From contig NZ_JAHYSR010000028.1 in NCBI RefSeq assembly GCF_019431455.1, positions 1 to 39,314 of the forward strand: DNA of 39,314 nt, written 5' to 3'. The notes beneath the pieces are model-generated. The model saw nothing but the letters and a program-made list of their open reading frames with translations. It did not search any database and was not told the DNA's origin. The DNA comes from Paracoccus bogoriensis. GTDB taxonomy: Bacteria; Pseudomonadota; Alphaproteobacteria; Rhodobacterales; Rhodobacteraceae. Position 1 is the stretch's first letter. Every line of letters begins with the position of its first letter. Of this stretch, positions 7,915-17,675 are shown piece by piece. The position numbers and the translations under genes were made by a program.

Positions 7915-9705
7915 ATGCGTGCCTCGCTTTCCCGCTACCTGCCGATCCTTGACTGGGGGCGGCGCTACGACCTTGCCGCGCTGCAAAGCGACCTGCTGGC
8001 GGCGGTGATCGTCACGATCATGCTGATCCCGCAATCGCTGGCCTATGCGATGTTGGCGGGATTGCCGCCCGAGGCGGGGATCTATGCCTCGATCCTGCCG
8101 ATCATGCTTTATGCGATCTTCGGCAGTTCGCGGGCGCTGGCGGTGGGGCCGGTGGCGGTCGTGTCGCTGATGACGGCGGCGGCGGTCGGGCAGGTCGCGG
8201 CCCAAGGCACGGCGGGTTATGCGGCCGCGGCGCTGACCCTGGCCGCGTTGTCGGGCGGCATCCTGATCCTGATGGGCATTTTCCGGCTGGGCTTTCTGGC
8301 CAATTTCCTGTCGCATCCGGTGATTGCAGGCTTCATCACGGCTTCGGGCCTGCTGATTGCCGTCAGCCAGATTCGCCATATCCTCGGGGTGCAGGCGGGC
8401 GGCGATACATTGCCGCAAATGCTGTCCTCGCTGGTCGGGGCGGTAGGCGCAACGAACCCGATCACGCTGGCGCTCGGGGTGACGACGACCGCCTTCCTGT
8501 TCTGGCAGCGCAAGGCTCTGGCGCCCTTGCTGCGCCGACTGGGACTGTCGCCCAGGGCGGCCACGATGGTCGCGCGGGCGGGGCCGGTCCTGGCTGTCGT
8601 GGTCACAACCCTGCTGGTCTGGGGCCTCGGCCTGGACGAACGCGGAGTCGCCATCGTCGGAGCGGTTCCGCAGGGTCTGCCGCCGCTGACGCTGCCCGCC
8701 TTTTCCGGCGATCTGATCGGGGCGCTGCTTGTCCCGGCGTTGCTGATCTCGGTCATCGGCTTCGTCGAATCCGTCAGCGTCGGCCAGACCCTTGCGGCGA
8801 AACGCCGTGAACGCATCGACCCGGATCAGGAGCTGATCGGCCTCGGCGCGGCCAATATCGGGGCGGGCTTTACCGGCGGGATGCCGGTCACGGGCGGCTT
8901 TGCGCGGTCGGTCGTGAATGCCGATGCCGGGGCCGAGACGCCCGCCGCAGGCGCCTTCACGGCCATTGGCCTGGCCATCGCAGCCCTTGCGCTGACACCG
9001 CTGATCCACTACCTGCCCACGGCCACGCTGGCGGCGACGATCATCGTCGCGGTCCTGTCGCTGGTCGATCTGAAGATCCTGCGCCAAGCCTGGACCTACA
9101 GCCGGGCCGATTTCGCCGCCGTCGCCGTCACGATTGCGCTGACATTGCTGGCGGGCGTGGAAACCGGGGTCAGCGCGGGGGTGATCCTGTCGGTGCTGCT
9201 GCATCTGTGGAACACTTCCCGGCCCCATATCGCCGAGGTGGGGCTGGTCCCCGGCACCCAGCATTTCCGCAATATCCTGCGCCACGAGGTGTTGACCGAC
9301 CCCTGCCTGCTGACCATCCGCATCGACGAAAGCCTCTATTTCGCCAATGCCCGGATGCTGGAGGATCGCGTGCTGGACCGCGTTGCTGCCGAGCCGCGTA
9401 TCCGCCATGTCGTGCTGATGTTCTCGGCGGTGAACAGCGTTGACCTTTCGGCGGTCGAAAGCCTGCAGGCGCTGAATTCGCGATTGTCGGGCATGGGCGT
9501 GACGCTGCACCTCTCCGAGGTCAAGGGCCCGGTCATGGACCGCCTGCGCCGCAGCCATCTGCTGCACGAATTGTCGGGCCGGGTCTTTCTGTCGCAGTGG
9601 GATGCGATCGCCGCGCTGGCGCCCGCGCTTTGCGGCCAGAACGCGCCGCGACCGTCCGGGCCTGATACCGGCGGCGGGGATCATCGCGGGGCTGCAACCC
9701 CTTGA
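7915..9705 (+). CDS. SulP-family inorganic anion transporter with STAS domain
   Basis: A 596-residue SLC26/SulP transporter. The N-terminal two-thirds is a multi-helix membrane domain beginning with LLAAVIVTIMLIPQSLAYAMLAGLPPEAGIYASILP, the family signature, and continuing through GGMPVTGGFARSVVNADAGAETPAAG. The last 150 or so residues form a cytoplasmic STAS domain (LTIRIDESLYFANARMLEDRV…, VVLMFSAVNSVDLSAVESLQAL). Transport of sulfate or a related anion is expected. Next to a persulfide dioxygenase, export or exchange of sulfite/sulfate is plausible but is inference. A poor ribosome site and 15-bp spacing suggest dependence on the upstream gene. Confidence 0.93.
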   Translation: MRASLSRYLPILDWGRRYDLAALQSDLLAAVIVTIMLIPQSLAYAMLAGLPPEAGIYASILPIMLYAIFGSSRALAVGPVAVVSLMTAAAVGQVAAQGTAGYAAAALTLAALSGGILILMGIFRLGFLANFLSHPVIAGFITASGLLIAVSQIRHILGVQAGGDTLPQMLSSLVGAVGATNPITLALGVTTTAFLFWQRKALAPLLRRLGLSPRAATMVARAGPVLAVVVTTLLVWGLGLDERGVAIVGAVPQGLPPLTLPAFSGDLIGALLVPALLISVIGFVESVSVGQTLAAKRRERIDPDQELIGLGAANIGAGFTGGMPVTGGFARSVVNADAGAETPAAGAFTAIGLAIAALALTPLIHYLPTATLAATIIVAVLSLVDLKILRQAWTYSRADFAAVAVTIALTLLAGVETGVSAGVILSVLLHLWNTSRPHIAEVGLVPGTQHFRNILRHEVLTDPCLLTIRIDESLYFANARMLEDRVLDRVAAEPRIRHVVLMFSAVNSVDLSAVESLQALNSRLSGMGVTLHLSEVKGPVMDRLRRSHLLHELSGRVFLSQWDAIAALAPALCGQNAPRPSGPDTGGGDHRGAATP

Positions 9706-9760
9706 ATGCGCCCTTCTCGCGGGTTAGGTCTTTTACAACTTGTCATCGGAGGGCGTGAAC

Positions 9761-10885
9761 ATGGCGCCCAGGCGTCCTGCGGGTGCGGACGCGTTCCCGA
9801 GAAATGCGGTCGAGCCGTCAGGCACCCGACAGCCCGAGGATGGGGGGTTATACGCTGCCCTCGACCTTGGGACCAATTCTTGCCGGATGCTGATTGCTCG
9901 ACCGGCGGGCAGTCAGTTCCAGGTTGTGGACAGCTTTTCCAAGCCTGTCCAGCTGGGACAGGGGCTTGAAGCCTCTGGCCGGTTGTCGCGCAGTTCCATG
10001 GCGCGAACCGTTCACGCGCTGCAGGTCTGCAAGCGCAAGCTGGAACAGCACAAGGTCCGCAAGATGCGCATGGTCGCCACCGAGGCCTGCCGTCGCGCGC
10101 GCAACAGCCGCGATTTCATGCGCACCATCCGCCGCGAGACTGGTCTGCCCATTGAAATCATCAGCGCCGAGGAAGAGGCGCGGCTGGCCGTCATCTCCTG
10201 CGCGCCCCTGGTCAGCCACAAGACCGAGACGCTGATGGTCGTCGATATCGGTGGCGGCTCGACCGAACTGGTCTGGATCGACCTGGAGGATGTCGAGCCC
10301 AAGGAACGGCCCCGCGCCATCATGCGCCTGTCGGACGGCTTCGGAAATCCGCGGCCGGGCGGGGCTCGGGTGGTGGACTGGATCAGCGTGCCTCTGGGCG
10401 TGGCGACGCTGCGCGACCAGTTCGCCGATGTCGAGGACGACCAGGGCCGCTTCGCGCTGATGTCGTGGTTCTTCGAAGAGGCGCTGGCCAATTTCACCCC
10501 TTATGCCGACGGCTCGCCCGACGAGGGGTTCCAGATCATCGGCACCTCCGGGACGGTGACGACCGTGGCGGCCAGCTTTCTGGGCCTGCGCCGCTATGAC
10601 CGGACCAAGGTGGACGGGCTCGAGATGACCAGCGAACAGATCGACCGGGTGATCCACTCCTATCTTCAGCTTGGCCCTGACGGACGCCGGGCCGACCCGC
10701 GTATCGGGCGCGAGCGTCATGCCCTGATCATGTCGGGCGCCGCGATCCTGCAGACGCTGATGCGGGTCTGGCCGACGACGCGCCTGTCGGTGGCTGATCG
10801 CGGGCTGCGCGAGGGGTTGCTTTATGCCCAGATGGTGCGCGATGGGGTGCTGAAGCCCGAAGGATTGAACGGAGTGGCATCATGA
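9761..10885 (+). CDS. ppx: Ppx/GppA-type exopolyphosphatase
   Basis: A 374-residue member of the actin-like phosphatase family that degrades polyphosphate or pppGpp. Seen are [18 protein letters not shown] (phosphate 1 loop) near residue 30, [24 protein letters not shown] (second phosphate loop) and [11 protein letters not shown]. The length is that of the short alphaproteobacterial form without a C-terminal HD domain. I chose the ATG at 9761 because GGAGGG lies 7 nt upstream; a TTG at 9740 would place that site inside the gene. Its last 4 nt overlap rlmE (ATGA). Confidence 0.93.
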   Translation: MAPRRPAGADAFPRNAVEPSGTRQPEDGGLYAALDLGTNSCRMLIARPAGSQFQVVDSFSKPVQLGQGLEASGRLSRSSMARTVHALQVCKRKLEQHKVRKMRMVATEACRRARNSRDFMRTIRRETGLPIEIISAEEEARLAVISCAPLVSHKTETLMVVDIGGGSTELVWIDLEDVEPKERPRAIMRLSDGFGNPRPGGARVVDWISVPLGVATLRDQFADVEDDQGRFALMSWFFEEALANFTPYADGSPDEGFQIIGTSGTVTTVAASFLGLRRYDRTKVDGLEMTSEQIDRVIHSYLQLGPDGRRADPRIGRERHALIMSGAAILQTLMRVWPTTRLSVADRGLREGLLYAQMVRDGVLKPEGLNGVAS

Positions 10886-11625
10886 CAAGGCAACCAGGCA
10901 GCCGCGCGGGCAAGTCCAGCGGGCGCGGCACGCGCGACCTGAGGGTGCGGGTCAAGACCGCCAAGGGGCGCAAACTGTCCTCGAAGCTCTGGCTGGAACG
11001 GCAGCTGAACGACCCCTATGTGGCCCGCGCTCGGCGAGAGGGCTACCGGGGCCGCGCCGCCTACAAGATCATCGAGCTTGACGACAAGTTCCGCTTTCTG
11101 GTGCCCGGCGCGCGCGTCGTCGATCTGGGCTGCGCGCCCGGCGGCTGGTGTCAGGTGGCCGTGGCCCGCGTCAACGCCCTGGGCGAGCGCGCCGACAGAA
11201 AGCGGGGCCGCGTGCTGGGCCTGGATCTGCAAGAGGTTGACCCGATCGCCGGGGCCGAGATCCATCAGTTGGACTTCCTGTCCGACGGGGCAGAGGATCA
11301 GGTCAAGGCCTGGTTGGGCGGGCCTGCCGATGTGGTGATGTCGGACATGGCGGCCGCCTCGTCCGGCCATAAGGGCACCGACCACCTGCGCATCGTCGCG
11401 TTGGTCGAGGCGGCGGCGCAACTGGCGCTTGACGTGCTGGAGCCGGGCGGCACCTTTGTCGCCAAGGTGCTGGCCGGTGGCGCCGAAGCCGAGATGCAGG
11501 CCATGCTCAAGCGCAACTTTGAAAAGGTTGCGAACGTCAAGCCTCCGGCAAGTCGCAGTGACAGTTCCGAAAAATTCGTCGTGGCCACAGGCTTTCGCGG
11601 TCGGACTGGCAAGACCGAGGCTTGA
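10882..11625 (+). CDS. rlmE: 23S rRNA 2'-O-methyltransferase (Um2552)
   Basis: A 247-residue FtsJ/RrmJ-family enzyme that methylates the ribose of U2552 in the 23S rRNA A loop during 50S assembly. The AdoMet motif [15 protein letters not shown] is at residues 79-93. The catalytic K-D-K-E tetrad can be placed at K62 (AAYKI), D155 (MSDMA), K195 (VAKVL) and E230 (SSEKF). A basic N-terminal extension of about 25 residues ([18 protein letters not shown]) is longer than in E. coli. Translational coupling to ppx is through a 4-nt overlap. Confidence 0.96.
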   Translation: MTRQPGSRAGKSSGRGTRDLRVRVKTAKGRKLSSKLWLERQLNDPYVARARREGYRGRAAYKIIELDDKFRFLVPGARVVDLGCAPGGWCQVAVARVNALGERADRKRGRVLGLDLQEVDPIAGAEIHQLDFLSDGAEDQVKAWLGGPADVVMSDMAAASSGHKGTDHLRIVALVEAAAQLALDVLEPGGTFVAKVLAGGAEAEMQAMLKRNFEKVANVKPPASRSDSSEKFVVATGFRGRTGKTEA

Positions 11626-11719
11626 AACCCTTTTGGCCCGCGCCTGGCCTGGCGGCCGTTGCCCTGCCATCGCGCGCGGCCGCCGGTGAAAGGTTGGCTG
11701 CGCGTCGGGGCGCATCGGC

Positions 11720-12823
11720 TCAGGCATCCCCGCGCCATGCGCTGCCGCGCCTGACCTGCTTGCGAAAGGCATCGGGCGATCTTCCCGTCGCTGCCACGAA
11801 GGCCCGGGTGAAATGGGCCAGGCTGGTATAGCCCAGCATTTGCGAGATGCGATGGGCAGGCAGATCGCTGTGGCGCAGCAGTTCGGCGGCACGGTCCAGG
11901 CGAAGTCCATGCAACAGGTCGATTGCGCGCCTGCCTCTTGTGGCCAGACAGGCCCGGTCCAGGGTCGTGAGATTTGTTCCCATCTGCGCCGCCAGTTCTG
12001 CCAGCGTCACCTGCCGCCCCGGATCGGGCGCGACCTCGGCCAGAAAACCTTCGACCAGGGCGTGATCGGCGCAGACAGGGCCAGGGGCCAGTCCGGTTTC
12101 GGCAGGCGGGTCCAGCCGTTGCAGGCGCAAGGCCAGCATCGAGAGGTGCTGGCGCAGCGCCTTGCGGCGCGCCGTTTCCGCCACGTCGCGCGCGGCCTCG
12201 GCCATCAGATCCTGAAGTGCAAAGAACAGCGGCTCGGCCTGGTGTCCGACGCGCCCGGCCAGCCCCTGAGTGGGCAGCGCCGGATCAAGCCCCTGCGCCA
12301 GATCGGGCGGCAGCAGCAGCACATGGCCCTGCGTCTCGGCCCCGGGCAGGGTCGCGAAGGCGGTGCCCGAAGGGATGTAGCGCAGATCCCCAGGCCGCAG
12401 CAGCGCGCGCGATTTGGGCCAACGCAGCGCAAGCCCGCCTTGTGTGACCCAGATCAGCACATGTTCAGGCCGTGTGCGGGGATGTGGCGGGCTGTCATTC
12501 GTCCCCCAGAGAAACGCCCCCAGCGGCAACAGGCGCAGGCTGGTGCGGCGGGGCACGAAGCGGCGCATCCCCGCATGACGCGAGGGTCCGAGCGGGTCGG
12601 GACCGGTCAGCGCCAGGGCCAGAGCCTCGGGCGGAGCCTTGCCGGCCGCCGAGCGGGGCGGCGTCGGTCTGTCAGAGCTGTCCGCGTGACGATTGACGGG
12701 GCGTCCGTCATCGGGAATGTCGGGGGCGGCGACACCGCTTTGCGCACCAGGGCGGCCCGACCGCAGAAGGCTTGCGGTGAAGGGAAAACCCTTGCGCCAG
12801 TCATTGCCGCCCAGAACCGCCAT
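11720..12823 (-). CDS. AraC-family transcriptional regulator
   Basis: A 367-residue regulator. The C-terminal 100 residues are the double helix-turn-helix DNA-binding domain (VTLAELAAQMGTNLTTLDRACLATRG … HRISQMLGYTSLAHFTRAFVAATGRSPDAFRKQ). The central part (LRLLPLGAFLWGTNDSPP … LLRPGDLRYIPSGTAFATLPG) looks like a cupin-type effector domain. The first 80 residues are Pro/Ala/Arg-rich and of doubtful function, so the true start could lie as late as the Met in HAGMRRFVPRR. An AGGAGG lies 12 nt before the chosen ATG. It converges with rlmE. The ligand and targets are unknown. Confidence 0.82.
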   Translation of the reverse strand: MAVLGGNDWRKGFPFTASLLRSGRPGAQSGVAAPDIPDDGRPVNRHADSSDRPTPPRSAAGKAPPEALALALTGPDPLGPSRHAGMRRFVPRRTSLRLLPLGAFLWGTNDSPPHPRTRPEHVLIWVTQGGLALRWPKSRALLRPGDLRYIPSGTAFATLPGAETQGHVLLLPPDLAQGLDPALPTQGLAGRVGHQAEPLFFALQDLMAEAARDVAETARRKALRQHLSMLALRLQRLDPPAETGLAPGPVCADHALVEGFLAEVAPDPGRQVTLAELAAQMGTNLTTLDRACLATRGRRAIDLLHGLRLDRAAELLRHSDLPAHRISQMLGYTSLAHFTRAFVAATGRSPDAFRKQVRRGSAWRGDA

Positions 12824-12927
12824 CCGTCCGCGTTTCCTCCTGCTTCATGCAGGATCATCGCCCAAACCGGTTAAGACACCATGAAGGAAATGCAGCCCCT
12901 GTGCAATTCATCCCTTGGCTGTGTGAT

Positions 12928-13815
12928 CTAGAACAGCGTTTCGGCCTGGCGGCGCGTCCAGTCGCGCATACGCCCCCGGAACCAGATCCGTTGGGACTTG
13001 GCATATTGGCGCGTGGCGATGACGGCCAGTTCGATCGCCTCGGCCAGGCTGGTGCGGCCCTGCAGATGTGCGGCCAGTTCCGGCGCACCGATGGCACGCG
13101 CCCATTGGCGGTCGGGATGCCAATGGGGCAGCATCGCGGCCACCTCTTCCAGCGCGCCGTCGCGGATCATCGCGTGAAACCGCGTCTCGATTCGGCGCGC
13201 CAGCCAGTCGCGGTCGGCCTCGATCAGGATGCGCTGGCAATCCGCAGGGGGGATCAGGGGCGGCGGCGTGTCGTTCTGCCACGAGGAAAGGCCGCGCCCC
13301 GTGGCGCGCAGCACCTCCCACGCGCGCTGGACGCGGGCGGGGTTGCGGCGGTCGATCCGCGCCGCCGTGGGCGGGTCCAGATCGGCGAGCAGCCGCGCCA
13401 GGCCGCCGGGTTCGCGCAGGATCGCGTCGGCCTCGGCCCGTAGCGCGGGCGGTGTTGCGGGAATCTGCGCCAGACCCTGCGTCAGCGCCGTGAGGTAAAG
13501 GCCCGTTCCGCCCGTCACGATCAGCCGCTGCCCGACAAGCCCCGCCAGGTCGCGCAGCCAATCCCCCACCGAATAGCTTTGTTCAGGCGTGACATGGCCG
13601 TAGAGCGCGTGCGGCGCGCGTGCTTCCTCGGCGGCGTCGGGGCGCGCGGTCAGGACGCGCCAGCACGACCAGACCTGCAACGCATCCGCGTTCACGATCA
13701 CGCCGCCCTGTGCCTGGGCCACGGCCAGCGCCAGCGCCGACTTGCCGCTGGCCGTGGGCCCTGCGATCAGCAGGTGGCGCGACGGGTCGATCTCTGACAG
13801 ATTGGGCGCGGGCAT
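12928..13815 (-). CDS. miaA: tRNA dimethylallyltransferase
   Basis: A 295-residue enzyme that transfers a dimethylallyl group to A37 of tRNAs reading UNN codons. The P-loop GPTASGKS is at residues 19-26, followed by the conserved NADALQVW (with the D usually contacting the base) and GTGLYLTAL. RRNPARVQRAWEVLRATGR and the C-terminal IATRQYAKSQRIWFRGR are family signatures. The ATG at 13813-13815 fits the family N terminus; the open frame continues upstream without similarity. It is divergent from pyrH, with 81 bp between starts. Confidence 0.96.
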   Translation of the reverse strand: MPAPNLSEIDPSRHLLIAGPTASGKSALALAVAQAQGGVIVNADALQVWSCWRVLTARPDAAEEARAPHALYGHVTPEQSYSVGDWLRDLAGLVGQRLIVTGGTGLYLTALTQGLAQIPATPPALRAEADAILREPGGLARLLADLDPPTAARIDRRNPARVQRAWEVLRATGRGLSSWQNDTPPPLIPPADCQRILIEADRDWLARRIETRFHAMIRDGALEEVAAMLPHWHPDRQWARAIGAPELAAHLQGRTSLAEAIELAVIATRQYAKSQRIWFRGRMRDWTRRQAETLF

Positions 13816-13896
13816 GGGTGATCCGGGCGGTTGATCCTGCGCGCCTTTTGCGACATTTAGCGCCCCGATGAAAGCGACCGGCGACAGGAGCCCCAG

Positions 13897-14622
13897 ATGA
13901 CCACCGAGACACCGAAGCACTATGGCCGCGTGATGCTGAAGATCTCGGGCGAGGCGTTGATGGGCGACCAGGGCTACGGGCTGCATCCGCCCACCGTCTC
14001 GCGCATTGCCGACGAGGTCGAATCGGTCCACAAGATGGGGGTCGAGGTCTGCATGGTCATCGGCGGCGGCAACATCTTCCGGGGCCTGCAGGGCAGCGCG
14101 CAGGGCATGGAGCGCACGACCGCCGATTACATGGGGATGCTGGCCACCGTGATGAACGCGCTGGCCATGCAGTCCGCGCTGGAGGCCAAGGGCCTGCATT
14201 GCCGCGTCATCAGCGCCATCCGCATGGATGAGGTCTGCGAGCCCTATATCCGCCGCCGCGCCATCCGGCATCTGGAAAAGAAACGCATCGTGATCTTTGC
14301 GGCAGGAACGGGGAACCCGTATTTTACCACCGACACGGCGGCCACGCTGCGCGCCTCGGAAATGAATTGCGAGGCGATCTTCAAGGGGACCAAGGTGGAC
14401 GGCGTCTATGACAAGGATCCGGTCAAGCACGCGGATGCGAAACGCTACGGCGATGTCAGCTATGACGACGTGCTTCAACAGCATCTGGGCGTGATGGACG
14501 CCTCGGCCATCGCGCTGGCGCGTGACAACCGCCTGCCGATCATTGTCTTTTCGCTGGACGCGCCTGGCGGGTTCCGCAGCATCCTGGAAGGTCGGGGGAC
14601 ATATACCCGTGTCCATCACTGA
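13897..14622 (+). CDS. pyrH: Uridylate kinase (UMP kinase)
   Basis: A 241-residue hexameric amino-acid-kinase-fold enzyme converting UMP to UDP. Motifs: [11 protein letters not shown] near residue 11, [26 protein letters not shown] and [13 protein letters not shown]. Length and sequence are typical. It opens the frr/isoprenoid/envelope cluster, although here a sodium channel gene intervenes before frr. The last 14 nt overlap the GTG start of that channel. An AGGAG precedes the ATG. Confidence 0.97.
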   Translation: MTTETPKHYGRVMLKISGEALMGDQGYGLHPPTVSRIADEVESVHKMGVEVCMVIGGGNIFRGLQGSAQGMERTTADYMGMLATVMNALAMQSALEAKGLHCRVISAIRMDEVCEPYIRRRAIRHLEKKRIVIFAAGTGNPYFTTDTAATLRASEMNCEAIFKGTKVDGVYDKDPVKHADAKRYGDVSYDDVLQQHLGVMDASAIALARDNRLPIIVFSLDAPGGFRSILEGRGTYTRVHH

Positions 14623-15427
14623 GCAGGGATCGATTTTCACCCGCGCGCGTCTCGACGCACTGATCAACGGGCGCGGGGCGCAGACCTTCATCACCGCCGT
14701 CATCCTGTTCAATGCCATCATCCTGGGGCTGGAAACCTCGGGCCGGGTCATGGCGGTGGCGGGGCCGCTGATCCTGTTTCTGGATCGGTTGTGCCTGGCG
14801 ATCTTCGTGATCGAGATCGGGTTGAAGCTCTATGCCCGCCGGTTGCGGTTCTTCCGCGACGGCTGGAACGTGTTCGACTTTGCCATCGTCGCCATTGCGC
14901 TGATGCCCGCCACGCAGGGCCTGTCGGTGCTGCGCGCGCTGCGTATCCTGCGGCTTCTGCGTATCGTGTCGGTCACGCCGCGCCTGCGCCGGGTGGTCGA
15001 GGGTTTCCTCTCGGCGCTGCCCGGCATGGCAAGCGTGTTCCTGCTGATGGGGATCATCTTCTACATCTTCGCGGTCATGGCGACCAAGCTCTTTTCGGCC
15101 AGCTTTCCCGACTGGTTCGGCGATCTGGGCAATTCGGCCTATTCGCTGTTTCAGATCATGACGCTGGAAAGCTGGTCCATGGGCATCGTGCGCCCGGTGA
15201 TGGAGGTCTATCCCCAGGCCTGGCTGTTCTTCGTGCCCTTCATCCTGGTCACGACCTTTGCGGTGATGAACCTTGTCGTCGGTCTGATCGTGAATTCGAT
15301 GCAAGAGGCGCATTCCGAAGAGTCCAACGTCGCCACCGAGGCCTATCGCGACGAGGTGCTGTCGCGCCTCGCCGCGATCGAAGAACGGCTGGCGCAGATC
15401 GAGCGGAACAGGCGCGACGACCCATAA
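14609..15427 (+). CDS. Bacterial voltage-gated sodium channel (BacNav, NaChBac family)
   Basis: A 272-residue six-helix channel subunit that would form a homotetramer in the inner membrane. S4 has gating arginines at R109, R112, R115 and R118 ([16 protein letters not shown]). The pore selectivity filter is TLESWSM at 185-191, with the Glu187 expected of Na+-selective BacNavs. The C terminus ([21 protein letters not shown]) is the usual short coiled coil. The start is a GTG at 14609, which gives the correct family length and overlaps pyrH by 14 nt; the frame can be extended upstream but only inside pyrH. Expected roles are Na+ entry, pH homeostasis or motility/chemotaxis. Context suggests co-expression with pyrH. 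Confidence 0.92.
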   Translation: MSITEQGSIFTRARLDALINGRGAQTFITAVILFNAIILGLETSGRVMAVAGPLILFLDRLCLAIFVIEIGLKLYARRLRFFRDGWNVFDFAIVAIALMPATQGLSVLRALRILRLLRIVSVTPRLRRVVEGFLSALPGMASVFLLMGIIFYIFAVMATKLFSASFPDWFGDLGNSAYSLFQIMTLESWSMGIVRPVMEVYPQAWLFFVPFILVTTFAVMNLVVGLIVNSMQEAHSEESNVATEAYRDEVLSRLAAIEERLAQIERNRRDDP

Positions 15428-15460
15428 GGCGGCGCGCTGCCCATCCGGAGGGCAAAGGCT

Positions 15461-15489
15461 TTGCCAATCCCGGACAATCTGGTTACAAG
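15461..15489 (+). promoter_or_regulatory. Likely promoter of frr and downstream genes
   Basis: TTGCCA (15461-15466), a 17-bp spacer and TACAAG (15484-15489) stand 31 bp before the frr ATG, in the 93-bp gap after the sodium channel gene. The -35 matches 5 of 6 consensus bases and the -10 matches 4 of 6. Confidence 0.5.
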
Positions 15490-15520
15490 CGGAAAAAATC
15501 AAACTCAGAGGCGGTCCGAC

Positions 15521-16084
15521 ATGGCTGAGGACATCGAAATCGACATCGACGATCTGGAACGGCGTATGAAAGGCGCGATGGAGGCCCTGCGCAGCGAATT
15601 CGCCAGCCTTCGCACAGGCCGCGCCTCGGCCTCGATGATCGACCCCGTTCAGGTCGAGGCCTATGGTCAGATGACCCCGATCAACCAGTTGGGCACGGTG
15701 AACGTCCCCGAGCCGCGCATGGTCACGATCAACGTCTGGGACAAGGCCATGGTCGGCAAGGTCGAGAAGGCGCTGCGCGAAAGCGGGCTGGGGATCAACC
15801 CGCAGTTGAACGGCACCATCATCATGCTGCCAATCCCGGAACTGAACGAGGAACGCCGCCGCGAGCTGACCAAGGTTGCCGCGCAATATGCCGAACATGC
15901 CCGCGTCGCCATCCGCAACGTGCGCCGCGATGGGATGGATCAGGTCAAGAAGGCCAAGGCGGCCGGTATGCCCGAGGATGACCAGAAGTTTTACGAAAAC
16001 GAGATCCAGTCGCTGACCGACCGCATGATCGCTTCGGTGGACGAGGCTCTGTCGGCCAAGCAGGCCGAAATCATGCAGGTCTGA
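15521..16084 (+). CDS. frr: Ribosome recycling factor
   Basis: A 187-residue tRNA-mimicking protein that splits post-termination ribosomes together with EF-G. The ATG at 15521 gives [27 protein letters not shown], the standard N terminus. [35 protein letters not shown] and [17 protein letters not shown] are hallmarks. The C-terminal half of helix 3 ends in AKQAEIMQV. Length is normal. A frame extension upstream to 15461 lies in the promoter region and is not coding. Confidence 0.98.
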   Translation: MAEDIEIDIDDLERRMKGAMEALRSEFASLRTGRASASMIDPVQVEAYGQMTPINQLGTVNVPEPRMVTINVWDKAMVGKVEKALRESGLGINPQLNGTIIMLPIPELNEERRRELTKVAAQYAEHARVAIRNVRRDGMDQVKKAKAAGMPEDDQKFYENEIQSLTDRMIASVDEALSAKQAEIMQV

Positions 16085-16091
16085 CAAGGCG

Positions 16092-16829
16092 ATGGCATAT
16101 GCCTTGGGCGCAGCGACGGCGGTGGCGGCAGGGGAGGGCACGCGTCCTCGTCATGTCGCCATCATCATGGACGGCAATGGTCGTTGGGCGACCGAGCGCG
16201 GCTGGCCGCGTCTGGTCGGGCACCGTCGTGGCGCCGAGCGCGTCAAGCAGATCGTGCGCGCCTGCCCCGATCTGGGGGTGGACTGGCTGACCGTCTATGC
16301 CTTCTCGACCGAGAACTGGAAACGCTCGACCGAGGAAGTGCTGGGCCTGATGAAGATCTTCAGGCGTTATATCGAACGCGAGGCCGAAAGCCTGTCGGCC
16401 GAGGGCGTGCGGATGCGCTTTATCGGCGGACGTGAGCGGCTCGACCGCAAGCTTCAGGATCTCATGGCCTCGATCGAGGCTCGGACGGCGGGCAATACGC
16501 GGTTGAACCTGACCGTGGCGATCAATTACGGCGGCCGGGACGAATTGCTGCGCGCCGCGCAGCGTCTGGCGGCCAGGATCGCCCGCGGCGAGGTGGAGCA
16601 ACCCTGCGAGGCCGATCTGGAAGGCTGCCTTGACACGGCGGGCCATCCCGACCCGGATCTGGTGATCCGCACCTCGGGCGAGACGCGAATCTCGAACTTC
16701 CTGCCCTGGCAGGCGGCCTATTCCGAATATGAATTCACCCCGACGCTGTGGCCCGACTTCACACCGCAGCACCTGGCCGACATCCTGGACCGCTTCGGCC
16801 TGCGAAAGCGGCGCTTTGGCGGCGCATGA
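16092..16829 (+). CDS. uppS: Undecaprenyl diphosphate synthase (cis-prenyltransferase)
   Basis: A 245-residue soluble enzyme that extends farnesyl diphosphate to the C55 lipid carrier used for peptidoglycan and LPS synthesis. HVAIIMDGNGRWA places the Mg2+-binding Asp at residue 27. Also seen are VYAFSTENWKRS, NYGGRDEL and LVIRTSGETRISNFLPWQAAYSEYEF. It begins 7 nt after frr and overlaps cdsA by 4 nt (ATGA). Confidence 0.97.
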   Translation: MAYALGAATAVAAGEGTRPRHVAIIMDGNGRWATERGWPRLVGHRRGAERVKQIVRACPDLGVDWLTVYAFSTENWKRSTEEVLGLMKIFRRYIEREAESLSAEGVRMRFIGGRERLDRKLQDLMASIEARTAGNTRLNLTVAINYGGRDELLRAAQRLAARIARGEVEQPCEADLEGCLDTAGHPDPDLVIRTSGETRISNFLPWQAAYSEYEFTPTLWPDFTPQHLADILDRFGLRKRRFGGA

Positions 16830-17674
16830 GGCCCGGGCCGCGGATAGGCAGCGCCTTGGCCTCGGCGGGCAAATGGTCCGACCTGTCGCGGCGCGTCGCC
16901 TCGACGCTGGTCCTGTTGGCGATCGGCGCGCTGCTGGCCACGGCGCAAGGCATCTGGCTGAGGCTGGGCATGGCGGTAATTTCGGCCATCACGTTCTGGG
17001 AACTGGCGGCGATGACCGGCTGGCGCAAGCCTGCCCGCCACGTCACCCGGTTCGGCCGCTCGCGTCCTGTGGCCCTTGCGGCGCTGGCAGGCGTCGCGCA
17101 GGCCGTCGCCCTGACCGAGGCGCATCCGCTGATCTGGCTGGCACTGGCTGTGCCGCTGATTGCGGGCGTTCCGGGCGCGGCGCGGCGCGACCGGCTGACC
17201 TATGTTCTGTTCGGCGCGGCGATCCTGCTGGTCGCCTATGGTCTGGTCGGCTTCCGCGAGGCTTACGGGCTGCCTTTCGTGCTGTGGCTTATGGGCATCG
17301 TGATCGTCTCGGACACGGCGGGCTATTTCGTCGGGCGGATGATGGGCGGGCCGAAATTCTGGCCCTCGCTCAGCCCGAAGAAAACCTGGTCGGGCACGGT
17401 CGCGGGCTGGATCGGCGCGACGGCTCTGGGCCTGATCCTGTGGCTGGCCGGCCATGGCGATGCTGCGCTGATCTGGATTTCGCCTCTGGTCTGTCTGGCA
17501 GGCCAGATGGGCGACATCGCCGAAAGTTGGCTCAAGCGGCGGGCGGGCGTCAAGGACAGTTCCAACCTGATCCCCGGTCATGGCGGTTTCATGGATCGTT
17601 TTGACGCAGTGACGGGGGCGGTCCTGGGCACGATGTTGATCGGGTTGATAGCCAGCTTGCCGGTGGTGAACTGA
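16826..17674 (+). CDS. cdsA: Phosphatidate cytidylyltransferase (CDP-diglyceride synthase)
   Basis: A 282-residue polytopic inner-membrane enzyme making CDP-diacylglycerol from phosphatidate and CTP, the branch point of phospholipid synthesis. The signature SDTAGYFVGRMMGG…SPKKTWSGTVAG and the C-terminal block AGQMGDIAESWLKRRAGVKDSSN…PGHGGFMDRFD are both present. The ATG at 16826 overlaps the uppS stop. The frame extends upstream but only within uppS. Confidence 0.96.
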   Translation: MRPGPRIGSALASAGKWSDLSRRVASTLVLLAIGALLATAQGIWLRLGMAVISAITFWELAAMTGWRKPARHVTRFGRSRPVALAALAGVAQAVALTEAHPLIWLALAVPLIAGVPGAARRDRLTYVLFGAAILLVAYGLVGFREAYGLPFVLWLMGIVIVSDTAGYFVGRMMGGPKFWPSLSPKKTWSGTVAGWIGATALGLILWLAGHGDAALIWISPLVCLAGQMGDIAESWLKRRAGVKDSSNLIPGHGGFMDRFDAVTGAVLGTMLIGLIASLPVVN

Positions 17675-17675
17675 C

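Noticed and set aside
6970..9684. Long minus-strand open frame opposite blh and sulP
   Set aside because: Low-complexity Arg/Gln/Asp-rich shadow; the plus strand encodes two recognised proteins with proper starts.
13816..14751. N-terminal extension of miaA across pyrH
   Set aside because: The extension has no MiaA similarity and overlaps the pyrH coding region on the other strand; the ATG at 13815 gives the family length.
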